Shown piece after piece: positions 44,067-58,862 of a DNA stretch of 64,000 nt. Where the stretch lies: the NCBI RefSeq assembly GCF_029227915.1, contig NC_079888.1, forward strand, positions 16,594,001 to 16,658,000, given 5' to 3'. Every line of letters starts with the position of its first letter. Position 1 is the stretch's first letter. This DNA comes from Hydractinia symbiolongicarpus (lineage: Eukaryota; Cnidaria; Hydrozoa; Anthoathecata; Hydractiniidae). The notes below the pieces were generated by a model that worked only from the letters and a program-made list of their open reading frames with translations, did no database searches and was not told the DNA's origin. A program made the position numbers and the translations under genes.

Positions 44067-45499
44067 AAGTTATGTGGGTGCGTTTGACGGAATTTTCCAC
44101 ACATAACGTGCAGATATGACTTAGAAGTGAAAGAAATCAAGAAATTGGATGAAGCACCTGGCGTATTGTTCTCCAAATCAAAGGAAATGAACAGGACTGA
44201 ATTGGGAATGGACTGGGGAACATCTAAGGATAAATTGCACAAAGTTATAAACCTTTTATACAGGAAACTCCAAAATTCCTATATATCGTATAACACAGCA
44301 ACGGGTAAGTTACTTTACACCGTTAAATTTGATTGTGACGAAGGCTTAGCGAGTTCAGTATTACCTTGTGTGTGCTTGCATAAAAAGTTAATAATGATGC
44401 AGATCTAAAATATACCAAGGGATGCAAAACAGGCGCAGTGGCTAAGTGGTAAGGCGTCGGTCTCGTAAACCGAAGATCACAAGTTCGATCCTCGTCTGTG
44501 CCTAATTTATATGGGTGGGTTTGCCGGAGTTTTCAAGACATAACGTGCAGATATGACTTAGAAGTGAAAGAAGTCAAGAAATTGGATGAAGCACCTGGCG
44601 TATTGTTCTCCAAATCAAAGGAAATGAACAGGACTGAATTGGCAATGGAGTGGGGAACAACAAAGCATAACTTGCACAAAGTTATAAACCCTTTATACAA
44701 GAAATCCCGAAATTCCTGTATATCGCATAACACTGCAACGTCTAAGACACTTTGCTTCGATAATTTTGAAACTGACATACTGAGTTCCTGTAGATCAAAA
44801 AACACAGCAACGTGTAAGATACTTTGCACTATTAAATTTGAACGTAAAGTAGGCTTAGCGTGTTCACTATTAACTTTTGAGTACTCGCATAAAAAGTTAA
44901 AAATGCTGCGAATGGAAAATATACCAAAGGTTACTAAACAGGCGCAGTGGCCAAGTGGTAAGGCGTCGGTTTCGTAAACCGAAGATCAAGACTTCGAACC
45001 TTGTCTGTGCCTAAACTATGTGGATGCTTTTGCCGGAGTGTTCCAGACATAACATGCAGATATGCCTTAGAATTGAAAGAAGTCAAACCAAGAAGTCAAA
45101 CCGAAGATCAAGACTTTGAACCTCGTCTGTGCCTAAACTATATGGATGCTTTTGGCGGAGTTTTCTGGACATAACGTGCAGATATGCCTTAGAAGAGAAG
45201 TAAGACAAGGGATTGGATGAATTTTCTGGCGTATTATTTTCGAAGTCAAAGGAAAGAAACAGGACTGAATCGGGAAAGGAGTTGAGAAGATTTAAGCATA
45301 AAATACACAAAGTTATAAAAGTTTTATACAGGAAAGCCCGAAATTCTTGTAGATCGAACAACACAGCAACGTGTAAGATAGTTTGCACTATTTAGTTTGA
45401 TCGTGACAAAGGCTTAGCGAGTTCAATATTAACTTTTGAGTGCTTGCATAAAAAGTTAATGATGATGCTGATGGAGTATATACAAAAGGATGCAAAACA

Positions 45500-45571
45500 G
45501 GCGCAGTGGCCAAGTGGTAAGGCGTCGGTCTCGTAAACCGAAGATCACGAGTTCGATCCTCGTCTGTGCCT
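45500..45571 (+). tRNA. tRNA-Thr(CGT)
   Basis: Block III counterpart of 35071, consensus in all arms. Confidence 0.78.
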
Positions 45572-46373
45572 AAGTTATATGGGTGCGTTTGCCGGAGTTT
45601 TCCAGACATAACGTGCAGATATGAGTTAGAAGAGAAAGAAGACAAGAAATTGGATGAAGCACCTGGCGTATTGTTCTCCAAATCAAAGGAAATGAACTGG
45701 ACTGAATTGGCAATGGACTGGGGAACATCTAAGCATAAGGTGCACAAAGTTATAAACCTTTTATACAGGAAACTCCAAAATTCTTATATATCGAATAACA
45801 CAGCAACGGGAAAGTTACTATAAAACGTTAAATTTGATCGTGACAAAAGCTTAGCGAGTTCATTGTTAACTTGTGAGTGCTTGCATAAAATGTCAATAAT
45901 GATGCTGATGGGGAATATACCAAAGGTTACTAAACAGCCACAGTGGCCAAGTGGTATGGCGTCGGTTTCGTAAACCGAAGATCAAGACTTCGAACCTTTT
46001 CTGTGCCTAAACTATGTGGATGCTTTTGGCGGAGTGTTCCAGACATAACATGCAGATATGCCTTAGAATTGAAAGAAGTCAAGAAATTGGATGAAATTTC
46101 TGGCGTATTGTCCTCGCAGTCAAAGGAAATAAACAGGACTGAATCGGGAATGGAGTTGAGAAGATTTAAGCAGAAATTACACAAAGTTGTAAACATTTTA
46201 TACAGGAAACTCCAAAATTCCTATATATCGAATAACACAGCAACGGGTAAGTTACTTTACACCGTTAAATTTGATCGTGTCAAAAGCTTAGCGAGTTCAT
46301 TGTTAACTTGTGAGTGTTTGCATAAAATGATAATAATTATGCGGATGGGGAATATATCAAAGGTTACTAAACA

Positions 46374-46445
46374 GGCGCAGTGGTCAAGCGGTAAGGCGTC
46401 GGTCTCGTAAACCGAAGATCACGAGTTCGAACCTCGTCTGTGCCT
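46374..46445 (+). tRNA. tRNA-Thr(CGT)
   Basis: Block III counterpart of 35945. Confidence 0.74.
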
Positions 46446-48156
46446 AAATTATATGGATGCGATTGCCGGAGTTTTCCAGACATAACATGCAGATATGCCT
46501 TAGAATTGAAAGAAGTCAAACCAAGAAGTCAAACCGAAGATCAAGACTTTGAATCTCGTCTGTGCCTAAACTATATGGATGCTTTTGGCGGAGTTTTCTG
46601 GACATAACGTGCAGATATGCCTTAGAAGAGAAGTAAGACTAGGGATCGGATGAATTTTCTGGCGTATTATTCTCGAAGTCAAAGGAAAGAAACAGGACTG
46701 AATCGGGAATGGAGTTGAGCAGATTTATGCATAAGTTGCACAAAGTTATAAACCTTTTATACAGGAAACTCCAAAATTCCTATATATCGAATAACACAGC
46801 AACGGGTAAGTTACTTTGCACCGTTAAATTTGATCGTGAGAAAAGCCTAGCGAGTTCATTGTTAACTTGTGAGTGCTTGCATAAAATGTTAATAATGATG
46901 CGGATGGAGAATATACCAAAGGTTATTAAACAGGCGCAGTGGCCAAGTGGTAAGGCGTCGGTCTCGTAAACCGAGGATCACGTCTTCGAACCTCGACTGT
47001 GCCTAAATTATGTGGACGACTTCTGCGGAAATTTCCGGACATAACGTGCAGATATGCCTGAGAAGAGAAATAAGACAAGGGATTGGATGAATTTTTCGGG
47101 GTATGGTCCTCCAAGTCCAACAAAATAAACAGGACTGAATCGGGAATGGAGTTGAGAAGATTTAAGCATTAATTGCACAAAGTTATAAAATGTTTTATGC
47201 AGGAAAGCGCGAAATTCTTTTAGATCGAACAGCACGGCAAAGTGTAAGTTACTTTGCATTACTTAGATTGAACGTGACCTAGGCCTAGCGCGTTCGCTAT
47301 TAACTTTTTTTTCGCGTAAACCGAAGATCACGAGTTCGATCCTCGTCTGTGCCTAAGTTATGTGGGTGCGTTTGCCGGAGTTTTCCACACATAACATGCA
47401 GATATGCCTTAGAATTGTAAGAAGTCAAAAAATTGGATGAAAGTTCTGGCGTATTGTCCTCGAAGTCAAAGGAATTAACAGGACTGGATCGGGAATGGAG
47501 TTGAGAAGATTTAAGCATAAAATGCACAAAGTTATAAAACGTTTTATACAAGAAAGTCCGAAATTCCTGTAGATCAAAAAACACAGCAACGTGTAAGATA
47601 CTTTGCACTATTTAGTTTGAACGTGACCTAGGCTTAGCAAGTTCATTATTAACTTTTGAGTAGTTGAATAAAAAGTTTAAAATGATACGGATGGAAAATA
47701 TACCAAAGATTACTAAACAGGCGCAGTGGCCAAGTGGTATGGCGTCGGTTTCGTAAACCGAAGATCAAGACTTCGAACCTCGTCTGTGCCTAAACTATAT
47801 GGATGCTTTTGGCGGAGTGTTCCAGACATAACATGCAGATATGCCTTAGAATTGAAAGAAGTCAAAAAATTGGATGAAATTTCTGGCGCATTGTCCTCGA
47901 AGTCAAAGGAAATAACAGGACTGAATCAGGAATGGAGTTGAGAAGATTTAAGCATAAAATTCCCAAAGTTATAAAACGTTTTATACAAGAAAGTCCGAAA
48001 TTCCTGTAGATCAAAAAACACAGCAACGTGTAAGATACTTTACACCGTTAAATTTGATCGTGACAAAAGCTTAGCGAGTTCATTGTTAACTTGTGAGTGT
48101 TTGCATAAAATGATAATAATGATGCGAATGGGGAATATACCAAAGGTTGCTAAACA

Positions 48157-48228
48157 GGCGCGGTGGCCAAGTGGTAAGGCGTCGGTCTCGTAAACCGAAG
48201 ATCACGAGTTCGAACCTCGTCTGTGCCT
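48157..48228 (+). tRNA. tRNA-Thr(CGT), G6-U67 variant
   Basis: Block III counterpart of 37728. It is the last copy in the window with every stem paired; none from 48.3 to 64 kb qualifies. Confidence 0.73.
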
Positions 48229-50434
48229 AAATTATATGGATGCGTTTGCCGGAGTATTCCAGACATAACATGCAGTTATGCATTAGAATTGAAAGAAGTC
48301 CAGAAGTTTGATGACATTTCTGGCGTATTGTCTTTGAAGTCAAAGGAAATAAACAGGACTGAATCGGGAATGGAGTTGAGAAGATTTAGGCAGCAATTAC
48401 ACAAACTTATAAACATTTTATACAGGAAACTCCAAAATTCCTATATATCGAATAACACAGCAACGGGTTAGTTACTTTGCACCGTTAAATTGGATCGTGA
48501 GAAAAGCCTAGCGAGTTCATTGTTAACTTGTGAGTGCTTGCATAAAATTTTAATAATGATGCGGTTGGAGAATATACCAAAGGTTATTAAACAGGCGCAG
48601 TGGCCAAGTGGTAAGGCGTCGGTCTCGTAAACCGAGGATCACGTCTTCGAACCTCGACTGTGCCTAAATTATGTGGACGACTTTTGCAGAAATTTCCGGA
48701 CATAACGTGCAGATATGCCTTAGAAGAGAAATAAGACAAGGGATTGGATGATTTTTCCGGGGTATGGTCCTCCAAGTCTAAGGAAATAAACAGGACTGAA
48801 TCGGGAATGGAGTTGAGAATATTTAAGCATTAATTGCACAAAGTTATAAAATGTTTTATGCAGGAAAGCGCGAAATTCTTGTAGATCGAACAACACGGCA
48901 AAGTGTAAGTTACTTTGCATTACTTAGATTTAACGTGACCTAGGCCTAGCGCGTTTGCTATTAACTTTTTTTTCGCGAAAACCGAAGATCACGAGTTCGA
49001 TCCTCGTCTGTGCCTAAGTTATGTGGGTGCGTTTGCCGGAGTTTTCCACACATAACGTGCAGATATGACTTAGAAGTGAAAGAAGTCAAGAAATTGGATG
49101 AAGCACATAGCGTATTGTTTTCCAAATCAAAGGAAATAAACAGGACTGAATCGGGAATGGAGTTGAGCAGATTTATGCATAAGTTGCACAAAGTTATAAA
49201 CCTTTTTTACAGGAAACTCCAAAATTCCTATATATCGAATAACACAGCAACGGGTAAGTTACCTTACACCTTTAAATTTGATCGTGACAAAAGCTTAGCG
49301 AGTTTATTGTTAACTTGTGAGTGCTTGTATAAAATGTTAATAATGATGCTGATGGAGTATATACTAAAGGTTACTAAACAGGCGCAGTGGCCAAGTGGTA
49401 AGGCGTCGGTTTCGTAAACCGAAAATCAAGACTTCGAACCTCATTTGTGCCTAAACTATATGGATGCTTTTGGCGGAGTGTTCCAGACATAACATGCAGA
49501 TATGCCTTAGAATTGAAAGAAGTCAAAAAATTGGATGAAATCTCTGGCGTATTGTCCTTGAGGTCAAAGGAATTAACAGGACTGAATCGGGAATGGAGTT
49601 GAGAAGATTTAAGCATAAAATGCACAAAGTTATAAAACGTTTTATACAAGAAAGTCCGAAATTCCTGTAGCTCAAAAAACACAGCAACCTGTATGATACT
49701 TTTCACTATTTACTTTGAACGTGACCTAGGCTTAGCCAGTTCATTATTAACTTTAGAGTAGTTGAATAAAAAGTTTAAAATGATGCGGATGGAAAATATA
49801 CCAAAGGTTACTAAACAGGCGCAGTGGCCAAGTGGTATGGCGTCGGTTTCGTAAACCGAAGATCAAGTCTTCGAACCTCGTCTGTGCCTAAACTATATAG
49901 ATGCTTTTGGCGGAGTTTTGTGGACATAACGTGCAGACATGCCTTAGAAGAGAAATAAGACAAGAGATTGGTTAAAGTTTCCGGCGTATTGTCCTCGAAG
50001 TCAAAAGAAATAAACAGGACTGAATCGGGAATGGAGTTGAGCAGATTTAAGAATAAAATGCACAAAGTTATAAAAAGTTTTATACAACAAGGCCGGAATT
50101 CCTGTAGATCGAACAACACAGCAACGGGTAAGTTACTTTACACCGTTAAATTTGATCGTGACAAAATCTTAGCAAGTTCATTGTTAACTTGTGAGTGTTT
50201 GCATAAAATGATAATAATGATGCGAATGGGGCATATACCAAAGGTTGCTAAACAGGCGCAGTAGCCAAGTGATAAGGCGTCGGTCTCGTAAACCGAAGAT
50301 CACGAGTTCGAACCTCGTCTGTGCCTAAATTATATGGATGCGTTTGCCGGAGTGTTCCAGACATAACATGCAGATATGCATTAGAATTGAAAGAAGTCCA
50401 GAAATTTGATGACATTTCTGGCGTATTGTCCTCG

Positions 50435-53400
50435 AAGTCAAAGGAAATAAACAGGACTGAATCGGGAATGGAGTTGAGAAGATTTAAGCATTAATTGCAC
50501 AAAGTTATAAAATGTTTTATGCAGGAAAGCGCGAAATTCTTTTAGATCGAACAGCACGGCAAAGTGTAAGTTACTTTGCATTACTTAGATTGAACGTGAC
50601 CTAGGCCTAGCGCGTTCGCTATTAACTTTTTTTTCGCGTAAACCGAAGATCACGAGTTCGATCCTCGTCTGTGCCTAAGTTATGTGGGTGCGTTTGCCGG
50701 AGTTTTCCACACATAACATGCAGATATGCCTTAGAATTGAAAGAAGTCAAAAAATTGGATGAAAGTTCTGGCGTATTGTCCTCGAAGTCAAAGGAATTAA
50801 CAGGACTGGATCGGGAATGGAGTTGAGAAGATTTAAGCATAAAATGCACAAAGTTATAAAACGTTTTATACAAGAAAGTCTGAAATTCCTGTAGATCAAA
50901 AAACACAGCAACGTGTAAGATACTTTGCACTATTTAGTTTGAATGTGACCTAGGCTTAGCAAGTTCATTATTAACTTTTGAGTAGTTGAATAAAAAGTTT
51001 AAAATGATACGGATGGAAAATATACCAAAGATTACTAAACAGGCGCAGTGGCCAAGTGGTATGGCGTCGGTCTCGTAAACCGAGGATCACGTCTTCGAAC
51101 CTCGACTGTGCCTAAATTATGTGGACGACGTTTGCGGAAATTTCCGGACATAACGAGCAGATATGCCTTAGAAAAGTAATTAGACAAGGGATTGGATGAA
51201 TTTTCCGGAGTATTGTCGTCCAAGTCAAAGGAAATAAACAGGACTGAATCGGGAATGGAGTTGAGAAGATTTAAGCATTAATTGCACAAAGTTATAAAAT
51301 TTTTTATGCAGGAAAGCGCGAAATTCTTGTAGATCGAACAGCACGGCAAAGTGTAAGTTACTTTGCATTACTTAGATTGAACGTGACCTAGCCCTAGCGC
51401 GATCGCTATTAACTTTTTTTTCGCGTAAACCGAAGATCACGAGTTTGATCCTCGTCTGTGCCTAAGTCATGTGGGTGCGTTTGCCGGAGTTTTCCACACA
51501 TAACGTGCAGATATGACTTAGAAGTGAAAGAAGTCAAGAAATTGGATGAAGCACCTAGCGTATTGTTCTCCAAATCAAAGGAAATAAACAGGACTGAATC
51601 GGGAATGGAGTTGAGCAGATTTATGCATAAGTTGCACAAAGTTATAAACCTTTTATACAGGAAACTCCAAAATTCCTATATATCGAATAACACAGCAACG
51701 GGTAAGTTACTTTACATCTTTAAATTTGATCGTGACAAAAGCTTAGCCAGTTCATTGTTAACTTGTGAGTGCTTGTATAAAATGTTAATAATGATGCTGA
51801 TGGAGTATATACCAAAGGTTACTAAACAGGCGCAGTGGCCAAGTGGTATGGCGTCGGTTTCGTAAACCGAAGATCAAGTCTTCGAACCTCGTCTGTGCCT
51901 AAACTATACAGATGCTTTTGGCGGAGTTTTGTGGACATAACGTGCAGACATGCCTTAGAAGAGAAATAAGACAAGAGATTGGTTAAAGTATCCGGCGTAT
52001 TGTCCTCGAAGTCAAAAGAAATAAACAGGACTGAATCGGGAATGGAGTTGAGAGGATTTAAGCAGAAATTACACAAAGTTATAAACATTTTATACAGGAA
52101 ACTCCAAAATTCCTATATATCGAATAACACAGCAACGGGTAAGTTACTTTGCACCGTTAAATTTGATCGTGAGAAAAGCCTAGCGAGTTCATTGTTAACT
52201 TGTGAGTGCTTGCATAAAATGTTAATAATAATGCGGATGGAGAATATACCAAATGTTATTAAACAGGCGCAGTGGCCAAGTGGTATGGCGTCGGTCTCGT
52301 AAACCGAGGATCACGTCTTCGAACCTCGACTGTGCCTAAATTATGTGGACGACGTTTGCGGAAATTTCCGGACATAACGAGCAGATATGCCTTAGAAAAG
52401 TAATTAGACAAGGGATTGGATGAATTTTCCGGGGTATTGTCCTCCAAGTCAAAGGAAATAAACAGGACTGAATCGGGAATGGAGTTGAGAAGATTTAAGC
52501 ATTAATTGCACAAAGTTATAAAATGTTTTATGCAGGAAAGCGCGAAATTCTTGTAGATCGAACAACACGGCAAAGTGTAAGTTACTTTGCATTACTTAGA
52601 TTGAACGTGACCTAGGCCTAGCGCGATCGCTAATAACTTTTTTTTCGCGTAAACCGAAGATCACGAGTTCGATCCTCGTCTGTGCCTAAGTCATGTGGGT
52701 GCGTTTGCCGGAGTTTTCCACACATAACGTGCAGATATGACTTAGAAGTGAAAGAAGTCAAGAAATTGGATGAAGCACCTAGCGTATTGTTTTCCAAATC
52801 AAAGGAAATAAACAGGACTGAATCGGGAATGGAGTTGAGCAGATTTATGCATAAGTTGCACAAAGTTATAAACCTTTTATACAGGAAACTCCAAAATTCC
52901 TATATATCGAATAACACAGCAACGGGTAAGTTACTTTACATCTTTAAATTTGATCGTGACAAAAGCTTAGCGAGTTCATTGTTAACTTGTGAGTGCTTGT
53001 ATAAAATGTTAATAATGATGCTGATGGAGTATATACCAAAGGTTACTAAACAGGCGCAGTGGCCAAGTGGTAAGGCGTCGGTTTCGTAAACCGAAAATCA
53101 AGACTTCGAACCTCGTCTGTGCATAAACTATATGGATGCTTTTGGCGGAGTTTTCTGGACATAACGTGCTGATATGCCTTAGAAGAGAAATAAGACAAGA
53201 GATTGGTTAAAGTTTCCGGCGTATTGTCCTCGAAGTCAAAAGAAGTAAACAGGACTGAATCGGGAATGGAGTTGAGCAAATTTAAGCATAAAATGCACAA
53301 AGTTATAAAAAGTTTTATACAAGAAGGCCCGAAATTCCTGTAGATCGAACAACACAGCAACGGGTAAGTTACTTTACACCGTTGAATTTGATCGTGACAA

Positions 53401-54895
53401 AAGCTTAGCGAGTTCATTGTTAACTTGTGAGTGTTTGCATAAAATGATATTAATGATGCGGATGGAGAATATACCAAAGGTTGCTAATTAGGCGCAGTGG
53501 CCAAGTGGTAAGACGTTGGTCTCGTAAACCGAAGATCACGTCTTCGAACCACGTCTGTGCCTAAATTATGTGGACGACTTTTGCGGAAATTTCCGGACAT
53601 AACGAGCAGATATGCCTTAGAAAAGTAATTAGACAAGGGATTGGATGAATTTTCCGGGGTATTGTCCTCCAAGTCAAAGGAAATAAACAGGACTGAATCG
53701 GGAATGGAGTTGAGAAGATTTAAGCATTAATTGCACAAAGTTATAAAATGTTTTATGCAGGAAAGCGCGAAATTCTTGTAGATCGAACAACACGGCAAAG
53801 TGTAAGTTACTTTGCATTACTTAGATTGAACGTGACCTAGGCCTAGCGCGATCGCTATTAACTTTTTTTTCGCGTAAACCGAAGATCACGAGTTCGATCC
53901 TCGTCTGTGCCTAAGTCATGTGGGTGCGTTTGCCGGAGTTTTCCACACATAACGTGCAGATATGACTTAGAAGTGAAAGAAGTCAAGAAATTGGATGAAG
54001 CACCTAGCGTATTGTTCTCCAAATCAAAGGAAATAAACAGGACTGAATCGGGAATGGAGTTGACCAGATTTATGCATAAGTTGCACAAAGTTATAAACCT
54101 TTTATACAGGAAACTCCAAAATTCCTATATATCGAATAACACAGCAACGGGTAGGTTACTTTACTTCTTTAAATTTGATCGTGACAAAAGCTTAGCGAGT
54201 TCATTGTTAACTTGTGAGTGCTTGTATAAAATGTTAATAATGATGCTGATGGAGTATATACCAAAGGTTACTAAACAGGCGCAGTGGCCAAGTGGTAAGG
54301 CGTCGGTTTCGTAAACCGAAAATCAAGACTTCGAACCTCGTCTGTGCCTAAACTATATGGATGCTTTTGGCGGAGTTTCCTGGACATAACGTGCTGATAT
54401 GCCTTAGAAGAGAAATAAGACAAGAGATTGGTTAAAGTTTCCGGCGTATTGTCCTCGAAGTCAAAAGAAGTAAACAGGACTGAATCGGGAATGGAGTTGA
54501 GCAAATTTAAGCATAAAATGCACAAAGTTATAAAAAGTTTTATACAAGAAGGCCCGAAATTCCTGTAGATCGAACAACACACCAACGGGTAAGTTACTTT
54601 ACACCGTTGAATTTGATCGTGACAAAAGCTTAGCGAGTTCATTGTTAACTTGTGAGTGTTTGCATAAAATGATATTAATGATGCGGATGGAGAATATACC
54701 AAAGGTTGCTAATTAGGCGCAGTGGCCAAGTGGTAAGACGTTGGTCTCGTAAACCGAAGATCACGTCTTCGAACCACGTCTGTGCCTAAATTATGTGGAC
54801 GACTTTTGCGGAAATTTCCGGACATAACATGCAGATATGCCTTAGAAGAGAAATAAGACAAGGGATTGGATGAATTGTTCGGGTTATGGTCGTCC
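50435..54895 (+). repeat. 4,461-bp block, first copy
   Basis: Made of ~1,224-bp trimers (starts near 51035, 52259, 53484, 54709) plus a partial one. The same order recurs 4,461 bp later. It overlaps the end of block III. It contains no intact tRNA. Confidence 0.85.
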
Positions 54896-57800
54896 AAGTC
54901 AAAGGAAATAAACAGGACTGAATCGGGAATGGAGTTGAGAAGATTTAAGCATTAATTGCACAAAGTTATAAAATGTTTTATGCAGGAAAGCGCGAAATTC
55001 TTTTAGATCGAACAGCACGGCAAAGTGTAAGTTACTTTGCATTACTTAGATTGAACGTGACCTAGGCCTAGCGCGTTCGCTATTAACTTTTTTTTCGCGT
55101 AAACCGAAGATCACGAGTTCGATCCTCGTCTGTGCCTAAGTTATGTGGGTGCGTTTGCCGGAGTTTTCCACACATAACATGCAGATATGCCTTAGAATTG
55201 AAAGAAGTCAAAAAATTGGATGAAAGTTCTGGCGTATTGTCCTCGAAGTCAAAGGAATTAACAGGACTGGATCGGGAATGGAGTTGAGAAGATTTAAGCA
55301 TAAAATGCACAAAGTTATAAAACGTTTTATACAAGAAAGTCTGAAATTCCTGTAGATCAAAAAACACAGCAACGTGTAAGATACTTTGCACTATTTAGTT
55401 TGAACGTGACCTAGGCTTAGCAAGTTCATTATTAACTTTTGAGTAGTTGAATAAAAAGTTTAAAATGATACGGATGGAAAATATACCAAAGATTACTAAA
55501 CAGGCGCAGTGGCCAAGTGGTATGGCGTCGGTCTCGTAAACCGAGGATCACGTCTTCGAACCTCGACTGTGCCTAAATTATGTGGACGACGTTTGCGGAA
55601 ATTTCCGGACATAACGAGCAGATATGCCTTAGAAAAGTAATTAGACAAGGGATTGGATGAATTTTCCGGGGTATTGTCCTCCAAGTCAAAGGAAATAAAC
55701 AGGACTGAATCGGGAATGGAGTTGAGAAGATTTAAGCATTAATTGCACAAAGTTATAAAATTTTTTATGCAGGAAAGCGCGAAATTCTTGTAGATCGAAC
55801 AGCACGGCAAAGTGTAAGTTACTTTGCATTACTTAGATTGAACGTGACCTAGGCCTAGCGCGATCGCTATTAACTTTTTTTTCGCGTAAATCGAAGATCA
55901 CGAGTTTGATCCTCGTCTGTGCCTAAGTCATGTGGGTGCGTTTGCCGGAGTTTTCCACACATAACGTGCAGATATGACTTAGAAGTGAAAGAAGTCAAGA
56001 AATTGGATGAAGCACCTAGCGTATTGTTCTCCAAATCAAAGGAAATAAACAGGACTGAATCGGGAATGGAGTTGAGCAGATTTATGCATAAGTTGCACAA
56101 AGTTATAAACCTTTTATACAGGAAACTCCAAAATTCCTATATATCGAATAACACAGCAACGGGTAAGTTACTTTACATCTTTAAATTTGATCGTGACAAA
56201 AGCTTAGCGAGTTCATTGTTAACTTGTGAGTGCTTGTATAAAATGTTAATAATGATGCTGATGGAGTATATACCAAAGGTTACTAAACAGGCGCAGTGGC
56301 CAAGTGGTATGGCGTCGGTTTCGTAAACCGAAGATCAAGTCTTCGAACCTCGTCTGTGCCTAAACTATACAGATGCTTTTGGCGGAGTTTTGTGGACATA
56401 ACGTGCAGACATGCCTTAGAAGAGAAATAAGACAAGAGATTGGTTAAAGTATCCGGCGTATTGTCCTCGAAGTCAAAAGAAATAAACAGGACTGAATCGG
56501 GAATGGAGTTGAGAGGATTTAAGCAGAAATTACACAAAGTTATAAACATTTTATACAGGAAACTCCAAAATTCCTATATATCGAATAACACAGCAACGGG
56601 TAAGTTACTTTGCACCGTTAAATTTGATCGTGAGAAAAGCCTAGCGAGTTCATTGTTAACTTGTGAGTGCTTGCATAAAATGTTAATAATAATGCGGATG
56701 GAGAATATACCAAATGTTATTAAACAGGCGCAGTGGCCAAGTGGTATGGCGTCGGTCTCGTAAACCGAGGATCACGTCTTCGAACCTCGACTGTGCCTAA
56801 ATTATGTGGACGACGTTTGCGGAAATTTCCGGACATAACGAGCAGATATGCCTTAGAAAAGTAATTAGACAAGGGATTGGATGAATTTTCCGGGGTATTG
56901 TCCTCCAAGTCAAAGGAAATAAACAGGACTGAATCGGGAATGGAGTTGAGAAGATTTAAGCATTAATTGCACAAAGTTATAAAATGTTTTATGCAGGAAA
57001 GCGCGAAATTCTTGTAGATCGAACAACACGGCAAAGTGTAAGTTACTTTGCATTACTTAGATTGAACGTGACCTAGGCCTAGCGCGATCGCTATTAACTT
57101 TTTTTTCGCGTAAACCGAAGATCACGAGTTCGATCCTCGTCTGTGCCTAAGTCATGTGGGTGCGTTTGCCGGAGTTTTCCACACATAACGTGCAGATATG
57201 ACTTAGAAGTGAAAGAAGTCAAGAAATTGGATGAAGCACCTAGCGTATTGTTTTCCAAATCAAAGGAAATAAACAGGACTGAATCGGGAATGGAGTTGAG
57301 CAGATTTATGCATAAGTTGCACAAAGTTATAAACCTTTTATACAGGAAACTCCAAAATTCTTATATATCGAATAACACAGCAACGGGTAAGTTACTTTAC
57401 ATCTTTAAATTTGATCGTGACAAAAGCTTAGCGAGTTCATTGTTAACTTGTGAGTGCTTGTATAAAATGTTAATAATGATGCTGATGGAGTATATACCAA
57501 AGGTTACTAAACAGGCGCAGTGGCCAAGTGGTAAGGCGTCGGTTTCGTAAACCGAAAATCAAGACTTCGAACCTCGTCTGTGCATAAACTATATGGATGC
57601 TTTTGGCGGAGTTTTCTGGACATAACGTGCTGATATGCCTTAGAAGAGAAATAAGACAAGAGATTGGTTAAAGTTTCCGGCGTATTGTCCTCGAAGTCAA
57701 AAGAAGTAAACAGGACTGAATCGGGAATGGAGTTGAGCAAATTTAAGCATAAAATGCACAAAGTTATAAAAAGTTTTATACAAGAAGGCCCGAAATTCCT

Positions 57801-58862
57801 GTAGATCGAACAACACAGCAACGGGTAAGTTACATTACACCGTTGAATTTGATCGTGACAAAAGCTTAGCGAGTTCATTGTTAACTTGTGAGTGTTTGCA
57901 TAAAATGATATTAATGATGCGGATGGAGAATATACCAAAGGTTGCTAATTAGGCGCAGTGGCCAAGTGGTAAGACGTTGGTCTCGTAAACCGAAGATCAC
58001 GTCTTCGAACCACGTCTGTGCCTAAATTATGTGGACGACTTTTGCGGAAATTTCCGGACATAACGAGCAGATATGCCTTAGAAAAGTAATTAGACAAGGG
58101 ATTGGATGAATTTTCCGGGGTATTGTCCTCCAAGTCAAAGGAAATAAACAGGACTGAATCGGGAATGGAGTTGAGAAGATTTAAGCATTAATTGCACAAA
58201 GTTATAAAATGTTTTATGCAGGAAAGCGCGAAATTCTTGTAGATCGAACAACACGGCAAAGTGTAAGTTACTTTGCATTACTTAGATTGAACGTGACCTA
58301 GGCCTAGCGCGATCGCTATTAACTTTTTTTTCGCGTAAACCGAAGATCACGAGTTCGATCCCCGTCTGTGCCTAAGTCATGTGGGTGCGTTTGCCGGAGG
58401 TTTCCACACATAACGTGCAGATATGACTTAGAAGTGAAAGAAGTCAAGAAATTGGATGAAGCACCTAGCGTATTGTTCTCCAAATCAAAGGAAATAAACA
58501 GGACTGAATCGGGAATGGAGTTGACCAGATTTATGCATAAGTTGCACAAAGTTATAAACCTTTTATACAGGAAACTCCAAAATTCCTATATATCGAATAA
58601 CACAGCAACGGGTAGGTTACTTTACTTCTTTAAATTTGATCGTGACAAAAGCTTAGCGAGTTCATTGTTAACTTGTGAGTGCTTGTATAAAATGTTAATA
58701 ATGATGCTGATGGAGTATATACCAAAGGTTACTAAACAGGCGCAGTGGCCAAGTGGTAAGGCGTCGGTTTCGTAAACCGAAAATCAAGACTTCGAACCTC
58801 GTCTGTGCCTAAACTATATGGATGCTTTTGGCGGAGTTTTCTGGACATAACGTGCTGATATG
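54896..58862 (+). repeat. 4,461-bp block, second copy (right end replaced)
   Basis: Follows the first copy closely until about 58.86 kb, where the sequence changes to a different monomer subtype (bases GCGTTAGAAGAAAAATAAG instead of GCCTTAGAAGAGAAATAAG). Confidence 0.82.

Larger units (their letters stand above)
42160..51362 (+). repeat. Higher-order block III (one trimer shorter)
   Basis: Follows block II at offset 10,429 to about 49.8 kb, then at offset 9,205 to the end. The difference is exactly 1,224 bp, one trimer, as unequal exchange between trimers would leave. Confidence 0.88.
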
